From assembly GCF_003048615.2 (NCBI RefSeq), contig NZ_CP049263.1, positions 1,426,001 through 1,490,000 of the forward strand: a stretch of DNA of 64,000 bases, in the 5' to 3' direction. Of this stretch, positions 18,341-26,633 are shown in pieces. The translations under genes and the position numbers were made by a program. The stretch is from Campylobacter concisus. Its GTDB lineage: Bacteria > Campylobacterota > Campylobacteria > Campylobacterales > Campylobacteraceae. Position 1 is the first letter of the stretch, and each line of letters begins with the position of its first letter. The notes beneath the pieces were generated by a model, which did no database searches, was not told the DNA's origin, and saw nothing but the letters and a program-made list of their open reading frames with translations.

Positions 18341-19057
18341 TTATTTTAGTTCGTATTTTTTAAGCAGTGCGTCGTAGCTGCCGTCTTTTTTCATCTCATC
18401 TAAAATTTGATTTATCTTAGCAATAAGCTCGCTCTGCTTATTTTTATCAAAAGCGATTGAAAAGCCCTCGCTACCATCAACCTCTTTGAAAAACGCCTCT
18501 ACTTCAGGGTTTTTCTTGATAAAGCCATAGCCGATTGAGCTATCAAGGATGACTGCGTCAAATTTGCCAACTTTTAGTCCCATTATGAGTGGCACAGTGT
18601 CCTCTGAAGGCACTACTTTTGCGCCATTTATCGCATTTGCAGCTAGCTCTTGGATGGTGCCTTGTTGCACGCCTACTTTTTTGCCAGCTAGCTCCTCTTT
18701 AGCTTTTAAAGCATCGTTGCCTTTTTTCTTTAGGTAGATGTTTTCAGTTAGGTAGTATGGCTTTGTAAAGTCAATCGACTTTAGTCTATCGGGAGTCGCG
18801 CTCATCGCACTTATGATGCCATTTATCTTGCCAGCTTTAAGCGCTGGGATAAGGCCATCAAAGCTCATATTTATGATCTTGTATGAAAAGCCAGCACGCT
18901 TTGAAATTTCATCTATCAGATCGATGTCAAAGCCTGTTATTTTGTTGTTTTCATCGATGTATTCAAATGGCGGGTAGTTTGCCGCAGTACCAAATTTTAG
19001 CTCGTTTGCACAAAGAGCAACAAAAGCTGTCAGTAAAAGAGCAAAGATCTTTTTCAT
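18341..19057 (-). CDS. Periplasmic amino-acid-binding protein (ABC type, orphan)
   Basis: A 238-residue family 3 solute-binding protein. A Sec signal (MKKIFALLLTAFVALCA) is followed by the classical LKFGTAANYPPFEYID start of the mature protein, GFDIDLIDEI, MSFDGLIPALKAGKI and the hinge AMSATPDR. Unlike its paralogue at 21.8 kb it has no clear lipobox, so it is probably soluble. No permease or ATPase is attached; it could feed the ABC system at 22.6-24.1 kb or present ligand to the neighbouring chemoreceptor. The ligand is a polar amino acid by family, not determined. It ends in a good terminator. Confidence 0.9.
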   Translation of the reverse strand: MKKIFALLLTAFVALCANELKFGTAANYPPFEYIDENNKITGFDIDLIDEISKRAGFSYKIINMSFDGLIPALKAGKINGIISAMSATPDRLKSIDFTKPYYLTENIYLKKKGNDALKAKEELAGKKVGVQQGTIQELAANAINGAKVVPSEDTVPLIMGLKVGKFDAVILDSSIGYGFIKKNPEVEAFFKEVDGSEGFSIAFDKNKQSELIAKINQILDEMKKDGSYDALLKKYELK

Positions 19058-19232
19058 GTCTATCCTTTAAGGTGATTTAAAGCCCTAATTATCGGCATTT
19101 ATCTATTAAAATTTGTTTAAATTTAGCGCAATGACAGAAATTTACATAAGCTTGTAAAGTGTATAGGTACGTGCTCTAGAAAGATTTTGATCAAATTTTA
19201 AAACTAGCTCAAAAATTATCTGAATATAAACT

Positions 19233-19260
19233 GCATGCAGTGCAAAGCACTGAGGCATGC
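19233..19260. repeat. Imperfect hairpin in the chemoreceptor 3' region
   Basis: GCATGC-AGTGC pairs with GCACT-(GAG)-GCATGC across an AAA loop, leaving a 3-base bulge. Together with the G-rich hairpin 33 bases away it makes the non-coding stretch 19058-19354 unusually structured. It could be part of a dispersed repeat or a small RNA. No gene is seen in this stretch. Confidence 0.45.
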
Positions 19261-19292
19261 CACTTCTAACGTGCGAGGGGTTTAGGGGATTT

Positions 19293-19343
19293 AAAGGGGG
19301 ATAAGGGGACGGCTTCGTAATTCAAGTCCCCTTGTCCCCCTTT
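19293..19343 (-). terminator. Long G/C-rich hairpin after the chemoreceptor gene
   Basis: The arms GGGGGATAAGGGGAC (19296-19310) and GTCCCCTTGTCCCCC (19326-19340) pair with one mismatch, and AAA/TTT extends the stem to 18 pairs. It lies 12 bases past the chemoreceptor stop, where a terminator is expected, but the T-run after it on the minus strand is short (TTTAAAT). The G-blocks continue leftward (GGGGTTTAGGGG), so it may instead be a copy of a genome-wide repeat. Confidence 0.55.
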
Positions 19344-19354
19344 GGATAAAAAAG

Positions 19355-21307
19355 CTAAAATTTCTTCTTCCTAACCTCTTCAACTATAGCTTTAGCCATC
19401 TCATCTACTTCTGATGTTACTTCGTTTGCTTGGTTAGCTATGGATACACTCTCTTTTGTTAAGTGATCTATTTGAGCAACTGATTGATTGATCATATTAA
19501 TTCCATCAGTTTGCTCTCTTATAGACTCACTCATCTCATTTATTGATTGAGCAAGTACATTTGCATTTGCTTCTATCTCACCAAGTGATTTTTGAGTACG
19601 TTCAGCTAGTTTTCTAACTTCATCAGCAACAACTGCAAAGCCACGTCCGTGTTCTCCTGCACGTGCTGCTTCAATAGCAGCATTAAGAGCAAGTAAATTT
19701 GTTTGATCTGCTATATCTCTTATTATTACGATGATATTTTTTATCTCTTCAGATTGTCTTGTTACATCTTCTGCTTTTTGACTTATTGCATTCATTGAGC
19801 TAGACATTTGCTCTACTGCAGCAGCTGATTCTTGCAAGCTATTTGCTTGGATGCTAGCTGAGTTAGCTACTTGTGAGACTGAGTCAGACAAAAGTTTTGC
19901 TTTTTCTTCAAGTATTTGTGCTTTATTTAGATTGTCATTTAGCATTTTAGATATCTCTATGCCTAGAGAGTTTATACCACTTGCTATCTTACCTTCATCA
20001 TCAAGTCTTTTTGTAAAGTCTTGGTTTTTATAAGTGTTTAGTAGATCAAGAACATCTTTGCCGTTACTTGAGATTGCATTTTTAAGAGCAAGCTGTAGAT
20101 CTTTAAATGTGCTTTTTAGTTGATTTAGAGCTGGGTTATTAGTATCTGCTTCTAAGCTTGCTTCATAGTTGCCATCTTTTATCTCATTTACAAAGGTGTT
20201 GGCTTTTTGGATGAAGATACTTTGATCTTTCATACCATCTTCAATGGCTTTTGTGTTTTTGTTTATTAGCTCTGCCATTTGACCAAATTCATCTTTAGAT
20301 GTTATCTCTATAGGCTGGGCTTTGTTTGTCTTGTGATTTAGTAGATCAAAGAAAGATAGTAGGCCTGTTTTTAGTTTGAGGATGATTTTTAAAAGATATG
20401 ATGATAGGTAAAGTGAGAGTAATAGTCCTAAAATAAGCACCACTACAAGCACTCCGACAGATGCATAAGCAAGTGAGTTTAGATCCTCTAAAAGCTCGTC
20501 TTTGTCTAGCTCGCCGATAAGATACCAGCCCATACTTTTGATATATTTTGAGCCGATCAATAAATTTCTGCCATCTTTTTCTAGTGAGACATAACCACCA
20601 TTTTCACTGAGAAGTTTTTTGAGATTTGCATCGCCGACTATATCTTTTAGATTACCACTTACGTCTTTGCCGATCTTAATGTCGCCTTTTCCATCGACAA
20701 GTAGAAATTTACCGCCACTACCTATCTTTTGTGACTGGACAAAATTTACTATCTCGCTTAAATTTACGCCAGTTGCTGCGATGCCATAAAATTTATCATC
20801 TTTTTGAACTTTGTAGTTTATATACATCATTATCTTGCCGCTGCCGTCTTCAGCCTTGTTGATGTCGATTAGGCTTGGGCTGCTGCCATCTTTTAAGGCG
20901 TAGTACCATTTGTCATTTTCTGGATTAATGACCTTTAAAATTTTATCTTCAACGTAGTAGTTTAGGGTTCTATCTGAGCCAAACATTATCGTATCTAGCT
21001 TTAAATTTTTAGCAAGAGTTTGAAAGTAGTCAAACAAGACCTTTCTGCCGTGCTCGTCCTCGCCGTTTTTGACCCAGTCTATTAAGAAGCTATTTTGAGT
21101 TATTTGATAAGAAGCGTCGATTATCTTATCGATGTAAGATTCTATTTTATAGCCAACTTCATTGACAGCAAGTGGGAATTCTTTACTTTCGACCCTGTCG
21201 GTATATAAATTTTTAGCCATGTTATAGGTCACAAGACCAACCACACTAACACAAACCAAAAGCATGACACTTAGCACAAGTGCCGTTCTCATCCTGAGTG
21301 ATTTCAT
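19355..21307 (-). CDS. Methyl-accepting chemotaxis protein with extracellular dCache-type sensor
   Basis: A 650-residue chemoreceptor. TM1 spans residues 8-28, a roughly 250-residue periplasmic dCache-like domain follows, TM2 is at 281-303, then a divergent HAMP-like linker and a long coiled-coil signalling domain. The hairpin tip around residues 535-580 has the conserved [20 protein letters not shown] and [18 protein letters not shown]. The sensor has NDKWYYAL (Trp134, Tyr135) but lacks the Arg before the Trp and the late Asp of the amino-acid-specific dCache motif (GVNL replaces GxDx), so the ligand cannot be named. It signals to the CheW-CheA-CheV set at 60.7-64 kb. The start has an AAGGAG site. 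Confidence 0.93.
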   Translation of the reverse strand: MKSLRMRTALVLSVMLLVCVSVVGLVTYNMAKNLYTDRVESKEFPLAVNEVGYKIESYIDKIIDASYQITQNSFLIDWVKNGEDEHGRKVLFDYFQTLAKNLKLDTIMFGSDRTLNYYVEDKILKVINPENDKWYYALKDGSSPSLIDINKAEDGSGKIMMYINYKVQKDDKFYGIAATGVNLSEIVNFVQSQKIGSGGKFLLVDGKGDIKIGKDVSGNLKDIVGDANLKKLLSENGGYVSLEKDGRNLLIGSKYIKSMGWYLIGELDKDELLEDLNSLAYASVGVLVVVLILGLLLSLYLSSYLLKIILKLKTGLLSFFDLLNHKTNKAQPIEITSKDEFGQMAELINKNTKAIEDGMKDQSIFIQKANTFVNEIKDGNYEASLEADTNNPALNQLKSTFKDLQLALKNAISSNGKDVLDLLNTYKNQDFTKRLDDEGKIASGINSLGIEISKMLNDNLNKAQILEEKAKLLSDSVSQVANSASIQANSLQESAAAVEQMSSSMNAISQKAEDVTRQSEEIKNIIVIIRDIADQTNLLALNAAIEAARAGEHGRGFAVVADEVRKLAERTQKSLGEIEANANVLAQSINEMSESIREQTDGINMINQSVAQIDHLTKESVSIANQANEVTSEVDEMAKAIVEEVRKKKF

Positions 21308-21411
21308 TACATTCTCCTTAAAATAATTTATCTGTAAAATTAAGTGCGTATCATCTACTTTGCAACAAATATTTAGTAATTTTAAAACCTCGTTGATTTA
21401 TGCTTTTCTCT

Positions 21412-21750
21412 CTAATGCGTTGGCTGTTTATACGCAAATACCATTCCAAAAGCACCATAAGTATCGACTGCTAATTTAGAAGTTTCTACTGTACATCTTG
21501 TACCTAATTTTAGACCAAAAAGATCAAAATCTTTACAAAACATTCCATCTATTCCGTAAGCGATAGAAATTTCTTTTAAAAATTCGTTTGCTAATAAACC
21601 TTCCAGAGTCTGTGCTTTAGGTTGTCTGACAGATTCAAATGCTTCGATCATTGCTCTTCTATGTGCTGCTTGATCAGGAACTGTCACTGAAGCTATATAA
21701 ATTAATAATCCTAGCCAAAAAATGGTTTGCAGAATTTCTGAAATTTTCAT
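21412..21750 (-). CDS. Small single-span membrane or exported protein, unknown
   Basis: A 112-residue protein starting at an ATG behind AAAAGGATTTAAA. One hydrophobic segment at residues 7-22 is an uncleaved anchor or signal. The remainder is soluble with two Cys (in MFCKDFDLF and GTRCTVE) about 20 residues apart, which could form a periplasmic disulfide. It lies alone between the chemoreceptor and the amino-acid ABC operon in the same direction. I do not recognise the family; it is vaguely like other short anchored proteins of unknown function. Confidence 0.65.
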   Translation of the reverse strand: MKISEILQTIFWLGLLIYIASVTVPDQAAHRRAMIEAFESVRQPKAQTLEGLLANEFLKEISIAYGIDGMFCKDFDLFGLKLGTRCTVETSKLAVDTYGAFGMVFAYKQPTH

Positions 21751-21847
21751 TTTAAATCCTTTTAATTATTTAAATATTGTTAAATTTTAAAGATCTTGAT
21801 CTTTTTACAGCAAGCAACTTACCTGCTACAAAATTATAGTTTAAAAT

Positions 21848-22618
21848 TTACTTCTTTAAATCATACTTAGCGAGCATTTTGTCAAATTCGCCAGATTTTT
21901 GTAGCTCTTCGATCGCAGCATCTATCTTTTTGATAAGATCAGTATGTTTGCCCTTATCAAATGCCATCGCAAAGCCCTCTGTGCCATCAGGAAGTCTTAA
22001 AAACTCCTCTAAGTCTGGATTTTGTTTTAAAAACTCAACACCTATTGGACTATCAGTAAGCACAACATCGATCTTACTGGCATTTAGTGACATTATAGCT
22101 GCCGCTACGTTTTCAGCTGGGATTGACTGATTTGTGATCTTTTTAGCTGCCTCTTCTTGAAGTGTGCCAACTTGAGCTGAAATTTTCTTATCTTTAAGGT
22201 TGTCTTTATTTACATCTGAGCCTTTTTTGCGGATAAACAAATTCTCTGAAAAATAATATGGCTTAGTAAAATCAACAGACTTTCTTCTCTCATCAGTCGC
22301 GCTCATGCCGCTTATCGCGATATCGATCTTACCTGTTTTTAAAGCTGGTATTAGTCCATCAAAACTCATATTTGCAACGTCAAATTTGATCCCAGTTTTT
22401 TTAGTGATCTCATTTAAAAGATCGATCTCAAAACCAACGATTTGATTTTTATCATCAAGATATTCAAATGGAGGATAATCAGCACTTGATCCTACCTTAT
22501 AAACTACCTCTTTGCTAGCTTCTGGCGCAGTTGCAGCGGTTTTTTTGCCACTATCATCACCACAACCTATAAAAAACAGAGCTAACCCTACCATTAAAAA
22601 TTTTAATAAATTTTTCAT
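21848..22618 (-). CDS. Amino-acid ABC transporter, substrate-binding lipoprotein
   Basis: A 256-residue family 3 solute-binding protein with a lipobox (FFIGC, Cys19) followed by an Asp/Lys/Ala-rich tether and then the core VYKVGSSADYPPFEYLD. Further motifs are GFEIDLLNEI, MSFDGLIPALKTGKI and GMSATDERR. It is a clear paralogue of the orphan binding protein at 18341. It lies directly downstream of the ATPase gene (11-base gap), making a permease-ATPase-binding protein operon. The ligand is a polar amino acid by family. Confidence 0.92.
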   Translation of the reverse strand: MKNLLKFLMVGLALFFIGCGDDSGKKTAATAPEASKEVVYKVGSSADYPPFEYLDDKNQIVGFEIDLLNEITKKTGIKFDVANMSFDGLIPALKTGKIDIAISGMSATDERRKSVDFTKPYYFSENLFIRKKGSDVNKDNLKDKKISAQVGTLQEEAAKKITNQSIPAENVAAAIMSLNASKIDVVLTDSPIGVEFLKQNPDLEEFLRLPDGTEGFAMAFDKGKHTDLIKKIDAAIEELQKSGEFDKMLAKYDLKK

Positions 22619-22629
22619 TTTACTCCTTA

Positions 22630-23358
22630 TTAGTGATTTAAAATTTTACCTAAAAACTCTCGCAGACGCTCATGCTGCGGATTTGTAAAGACATTTTTTG
22701 GTGTGTCATCAACTGCTATCTTGCCTTTGTCCATAAAGAAAATTCTATTTGCCACGTTTCTTGCAAAGCCCATCTCGTGAGTTACAACAAGCATCGTTAT
22801 ACCCTTTGCTGCGACATCTTTCATGATATCAAGCACCTCGCCGATCATCTCAGGATCTAGCGCGCTAGTTGGCTCGTCAAATAGTATCACCTCTGGATCC
22901 ATAGCTAGGCTTCTAGCGATTGCTATACGCTGCTTTTGACCGCCTGAGAGCTTATGCGGGTAGGCAAATTTTTTATCGCTTAGCCCAACGCTCTTTAGCA
23001 GCTCATCTGCCCTCCTCTCAGCACTCTCTTTGTCTAAGATCCCAGCTTTTATCGGAGCTAGAGTTAAATTTTGCAAGACGTTTTTGTTTGCAAAAAGGTT
23101 AAAGTGCTGAAACACCATGCTCACTTTTTGGCGAATTTTATTTATGTCTGATTTTTTATTGAGGATATCTTCGCCATTTATCTTGATATGCCCGCTATCT
23201 GGCTCTTCAAGGCGGTTTATGCAACGCAAAAATGTACTTTTTCCACCGCCACTTGGACCAATTATCGCTATGACTTCGCCTTTTTTGATATCAACGCTAA
23301 TATCATTTAAAACACGCAAATCGCCATAGCTTTTGTTTAAATTTTTAATCTCAATCAT
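22630..23358 (-). CDS. Amino-acid ABC transporter ATPase (GlnQ/HisP-like)
   Basis: A 242-residue ABC ATPase with Walker A GPSGGGKST, Q-loop FQHFNLF, signature LSGGQKQRIAIARSLAM, Walker B VILFDEPTSALDPE and switch His in VTHEMGFA. The PAAT-type sequence and neighbours identify it as the energy module of a polar amino-acid importer. It overlaps the permease gene by 8 bases. From memory, C. jejuni PaqPQ is the same type of system, but orthology is not claimed. Confidence 0.94.
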   Translation of the reverse strand: MIEIKNLNKSYGDLRVLNDISVDIKKGEVIAIIGPSGGGKSTFLRCINRLEEPDSGHIKINGEDILNKKSDINKIRQKVSMVFQHFNLFANKNVLQNLTLAPIKAGILDKESAERRADELLKSVGLSDKKFAYPHKLSGGQKQRIAIARSLAMDPEVILFDEPTSALDPEMIGEVLDIMKDVAAKGITMLVVTHEMGFARNVANRIFFMDKGKIAVDDTPKNVFTNPQHERLREFLGKILNH

Positions 23359-24067
23359 GGCGATTTAGTCTCCTCTCAAGTAGTTTCACCAAAAGGGTGA
23401 AAAATTTAACGCTCACGTAATATACAATGCCCGTAAAAATGACTGGCTCTGGGCTGTAAAAGACCGCTTGAAGGCTCTTACTTTGCATCGTAATATCAAC
23501 GACACTTATGTAGCCAACGACTGAAGTCTCTTTAAAAAGCGAGATAAATTCATTTGCAAGCGCTGGCAAGATGTTTTTTGTAGCTTGTGGAAAGACTACC
23601 TCACACATAGAAACGTAGTAGTTTAGACCCATCGCACGGGCTGCCTCCATCTGGCCTTTATCAACGCTATTTATGCCGCTTCTTACGATCTCAGCGACGT
23701 ATGCCGAGCTATTTAGCCCAAGTGCGATCACAGCGACGTAGAAGTTATCGCTCCAAGTGGCGAAAATCACCACAGAAAATATTAGAAGTTGAAGTATTAC
23801 AGGCGTTCCACGCAAGATGTCGATATACTCATCTATGACGAAATTTAAAACCTTGATATCTAAAAATTTAATAAAAGCTAAAATAAATCCAAGTGTGATG
23901 CCTATAGCAATACCGCCTATCGTAAGGCCAAGTGTTACTCCGTAACTTTTAATATATGCGATCTCTTGCGCCTCACTAAGATCTCTTGGATAGAAAAAGT
24001 ATGTTCCAAGTGAGACAATTATTATAAAAAATAGAAATTTGGCTAAATTTTGAGCGTTCAACTTCAT
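23351..24067 (-). CDS. Amino-acid ABC transporter permease
   Basis: A His/Glu/Gln-type permease of about 239 residues with five hydrophobic segments. It has the EAA-type coupling motif EAARAMGLNYYVSMCEVVFPQA and the family DILRGTPVILQLL segment. The frame is open to an ATG at 24115 that has no ribosome site; the ATG at 24067, or a TTG at 24061 placed 5 bases after AAGGA, is more likely. I used 24067. It is the first gene of the operon, divergent from putP across a 140-base AT-rich promoter region. Confidence 0.9.
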   Translation of the reverse strand: MKLNAQNLAKFLFFIIIVSLGTYFFYPRDLSEAQEIAYIKSYGVTLGLTIGGIAIGITLGFILAFIKFLDIKVLNFVIDEYIDILRGTPVILQLLIFSVVIFATWSDNFYVAVIALGLNSSAYVAEIVRSGINSVDKGQMEAARAMGLNYYVSMCEVVFPQATKNILPALANEFISLFKETSVVGYISVVDITMQSKSLQAVFYSPEPVIFTGIVYYVSVKFFTLLVKLLERRLNRHD

Positions 24068-24207
24068 CCTTTCTTTAAAATGTAGCCTTAAATGATACGA
24101 AAAAAAATATATCATTTTGCTTAAATAAATTTAAGGATTGCCTTAGCATTGAAATTTAAATAAATTTGTAATAACATAAGCGTTTTATTTTATTTGAAAG
24201 GAAATTT

Positions 24208-25695
24208 ATGAGCTTTGGGTCTTATTTAGCCATCGCCATCTATTTTGGTTTCTTGCTCTTTATCGGACGATATTTCTACGATAAAAACGCAAGTATGAAC
24301 GAGTATCTACTGGATAACCGCCAAATGGGTCCAGTCGTCACCGCACTTAGCGCTGGCGCTTCTGATATGAGTGGTTGGATGCTACTTGGCGTGCCCGGGG
24401 CCTTATACGCAACTGGCGTTGCAAATGTCTGGATGATAGCTGGCCTTATCGTGGGAGCTTACTGCAACTACTTATTTCTAGCAAAAAGGCTTAGGGTCTA
24501 TACCGAGGTTGCAAGTGATAGCATCACGATACCTGATTTTTTAGAAAACCGCTTTAAAGATAGGACGAAAATTTTAAGGATCATATCTGGCCTTATCATC
24601 TTGATATTTTTCACACTTTACGTAAGTAGTGGCATCATCGCTGGCGGCAAGACATTTGAGAGCTTTTTTGGCTTAAAATTTGCATACGGAGCGGTCTTTA
24701 CGCTCATAATCGTAGTCTTTTACACATTTTTTGGTGGATTTAAGGCTGTTAGCATAACTGACGCATTTCAGGGTCTTTTGATGTTTTGTGTCCTAGTCTC
24801 GATCCCAGTCGTGGCATATCTAAATTTAGACTTGCCAAGCGATACAAATTTGATAAAAGAGATAAGCAGGCTTGATGCAAATCACCTAAATCCATTTAGA
24901 GACCAGACTTTCTGGGGTATTTTAGGCCTTCTAGCTTGGGGGTTTGGCTACTTTGGACAGCCACATATCATCGTTAGATTTATGGCGATACGCGACTCAA
25001 AAGAGCTTGCAAAGGCAAGAAGGATCGGCATTGGCTGGATGACGATCGGCCTACTAGGTGCAATTATGAGCGGACTTATCGGCTTTGTCTATTTTAGCCA
25101 AAGAGGCGGACTAAGCGATCCTGAGACCGTGTTTTTAAAGCTTGGTGAGTTACTTTTCCCGCCATTTTTTATAGGTATTATCATCTCAGCCGTGCTTTCA
25201 GCTATCATGAGCACCATCTCAAGCCAGCTCTTAGTCACTTCAAGCTCGGTCACAAAGGACTTCATCTTTGCCTTTTATAAAAAAGAGGTGAGCCAAAGCA
25301 CGCAAACAGCGATCAGCCGCTACGCAGTCGTGGCCGTAGCGATAATTGCCACCGTACTTGCCTTTATCTCTACAGATAACGTTCTAAACGTTGTTGGCAA
25401 CGCTTGGGCTGGATTTGGCGCGAGCTTTGGACCAGTGCTACTTTTTAGCCTTTACTGGAAGCGTATGAGCGCACTTGGAGCGCTTGCTGGCATGATAGCT
25501 GGCGGTGCGACCGTGATATTTTGGATAACATCAGGACTAAATGCCTATGTTTATGAAATTTTACCAGGCATTTTAACCTCAAGCCTAGCCATCATCATGG
25601 TCAGTATCTGGGGCGACGCGATAAATAAAATGACTAGCGAGCCACACGAGCAAGTGATAAAAGATGAATTTGAAAAGATGAAAACAAGACTTTAA
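24208..25695 (+). CDS. putP: Sodium/proline symporter PutP
   Basis: A 495-residue sodium:solute symporter with about 13 membrane helices. Diagnostic segments include DNRQMGPVVTALSAGASDMSG (the substrate and Na+ site), GVANVWMIAGLI and AWGFGYFGQPHIIVRFMAI. SAIMSTISSQLLVTSSS, the second Na+ site in helix 8, is also present. Overall pattern and length fit PutP. It brings in proline, an important carbon source for Campylobacter. No putA is nearby. A ribosome site AAAGGA precedes the ATG by 6 bases and a strong terminator follows. Confidence 0.93.
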   Translation: MSFGSYLAIAIYFGFLLFIGRYFYDKNASMNEYLLDNRQMGPVVTALSAGASDMSGWMLLGVPGALYATGVANVWMIAGLIVGAYCNYLFLAKRLRVYTEVASDSITIPDFLENRFKDRTKILRIISGLIILIFFTLYVSSGIIAGGKTFESFFGLKFAYGAVFTLIIVVFYTFFGGFKAVSITDAFQGLLMFCVLVSIPVVAYLNLDLPSDTNLIKEISRLDANHLNPFRDQTFWGILGLLAWGFGYFGQPHIIVRFMAIRDSKELAKARRIGIGWMTIGLLGAIMSGLIGFVYFSQRGGLSDPETVFLKLGELLFPPFFIGIIISAVLSAIMSTISSQLLVTSSSVTKDFIFAFYKKEVSQSTQTAISRYAVVAVAIIATVLAFISTDNVLNVVGNAWAGFGASFGPVLLFSLYWKRMSALGALAGMIAGGATVIFWITSGLNAYVYEILPGILTSSLAIIMVSIWGDAINKMTSEPHEQVIKDEFEKMKTRL

Positions 25696-25707
25696 GTCTT
25701 AAATTTA

Positions 25708-25744
25708 TTAGAAATTCCCAGTACTTGTAACTGGGAATTTCTAA
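25708..25744 (+). terminator. Terminator of putP
   Basis: A perfect 14-base stem, TTAGAAATTCCCAG and CTGGGAATTTCTAA, has a 9-base loop and lies 13 bases after the putP stop, followed by AATTTATCTT. The symmetry makes it potentially bidirectional, also serving the decayed minus-strand gene to its right. Confidence 0.75.
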
Positions 25745-25900
25745 AATTTATCTTACCGTCTTTATTGGATAATTATTTCTCGCTCTTCATATAAAATTAC
25801 AAAATAAGCATTTGCAAAGCTTTTATTTTTTTCTTGTATGCAGCAACACTGCAACTTTTAAATTTGCACTTTAACTATTCTAAAATTTAACTATTCATAT

Positions 25901-26300
25901 TTATTTTTCTTCCATCTTATATGTCACAATCCATCTTGCAGCTTCTAAGCCTTAGGGGTCTTGGATCGTACTCTTTTTAGTATCTTTTTTCATATCTTCA
26001 TCAGTAAGAGCAAAATCAAAACTTCTATATTTTGTTTCATACGCTCATTCTTTACAGATTTTGGGATATCAATGACATCTCTTTGGATTAACCACCTTAG
26101 TATAATTTTGCCCTGCGTTTTTATAATATTTATCATCTGCAAATGAAGCCCAAGCCTCATTTACTCCTTGCCATACTCGAGCTACACTTTGCCATCTATA
26201 ACTCAAGCAAGGCTGTCCATGAAAAGTATCTCTTGGGCAAACACATCACCTTCATAAAACACATATACATCAACGCTGACATTTTTGTTTTGAAAAAGCC
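25901..26300 (-). pseudogene. Decayed aldo/keto reductase
   Basis: Minus-strand translation gives recognisable C-terminal aldo/keto reductase pieces in shifting frames. They are NEAWASFADDKYYKNAGQ (about 26110-26175), then after a frameshift KIILRWLIQRDVIDIPKSVK (the family IPKS phosphate-binding motif), then after another shift FDFALTDEDMKK. An in-frame stop follows DP, and the ending GLEAARWIVTYKMEEK stops at 25901. Upstream, VDVYVFYEGDVF resembles the family's DLYLIH region, so decay may extend to about 26300; that end is approximate. At least two frameshifts and one stop make it non-functional. Confidence 0.75.
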
Positions 26301-26462
26301 ATTTGCGAATGACGTTTTACGATACTTGTATCTTTGCAGAGATTGCAAATTTGACTCATCTGGTATCCTTTTTTATGAAGTTATAAGAGAATAAGAGCAA
26401 AATTTCATTAACTAATGCTAATAAAAGCTCAATTAAAAAATTAAAAACATAAAAGAAGTTCT

Positions 26463-26547
26463 CTTTATAGAAAACACTATAAAGGGGCTTTGTGTTTATT
26501 CCTACTCGATATGTCCATTGATATCGAGTTGTATAAATGGAATAAAC
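26463..26547. terminator. Two adjacent hairpins downstream of the AIPR gene
   Basis: Hairpin one: CTTTATAG (26463-26470) and CTATAAAG (26477-26484), 6-base loop. Hairpin two: nested arms GTTTATTCC/GGAATAAAC (26494-26502 and 26539-26547) outside ACTCGATAT/ATATCGAGT (26504-26512 and 26521-26529). They lie about 90-170 bases past the AIPR stop and could end its transcript, mark the edge of the cassette, or be part of a small RNA. There is no strong T-run. Confidence 0.45.
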
Positions 26548-26633
26548 CAATATCTTTATTACCTGATTTGGTTTTATTATCCGCTTTATTTCTGTTTATC
26601 TGATTTTTGTAAGCATATTGCAAGCACGAAGAT

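Noticed and set aside
26143-26394. Plus-strand 83-codon frame beside the AKR remnant
   Set aside because: No ribosome site; the decayed minus-strand gene explains the sequence better.
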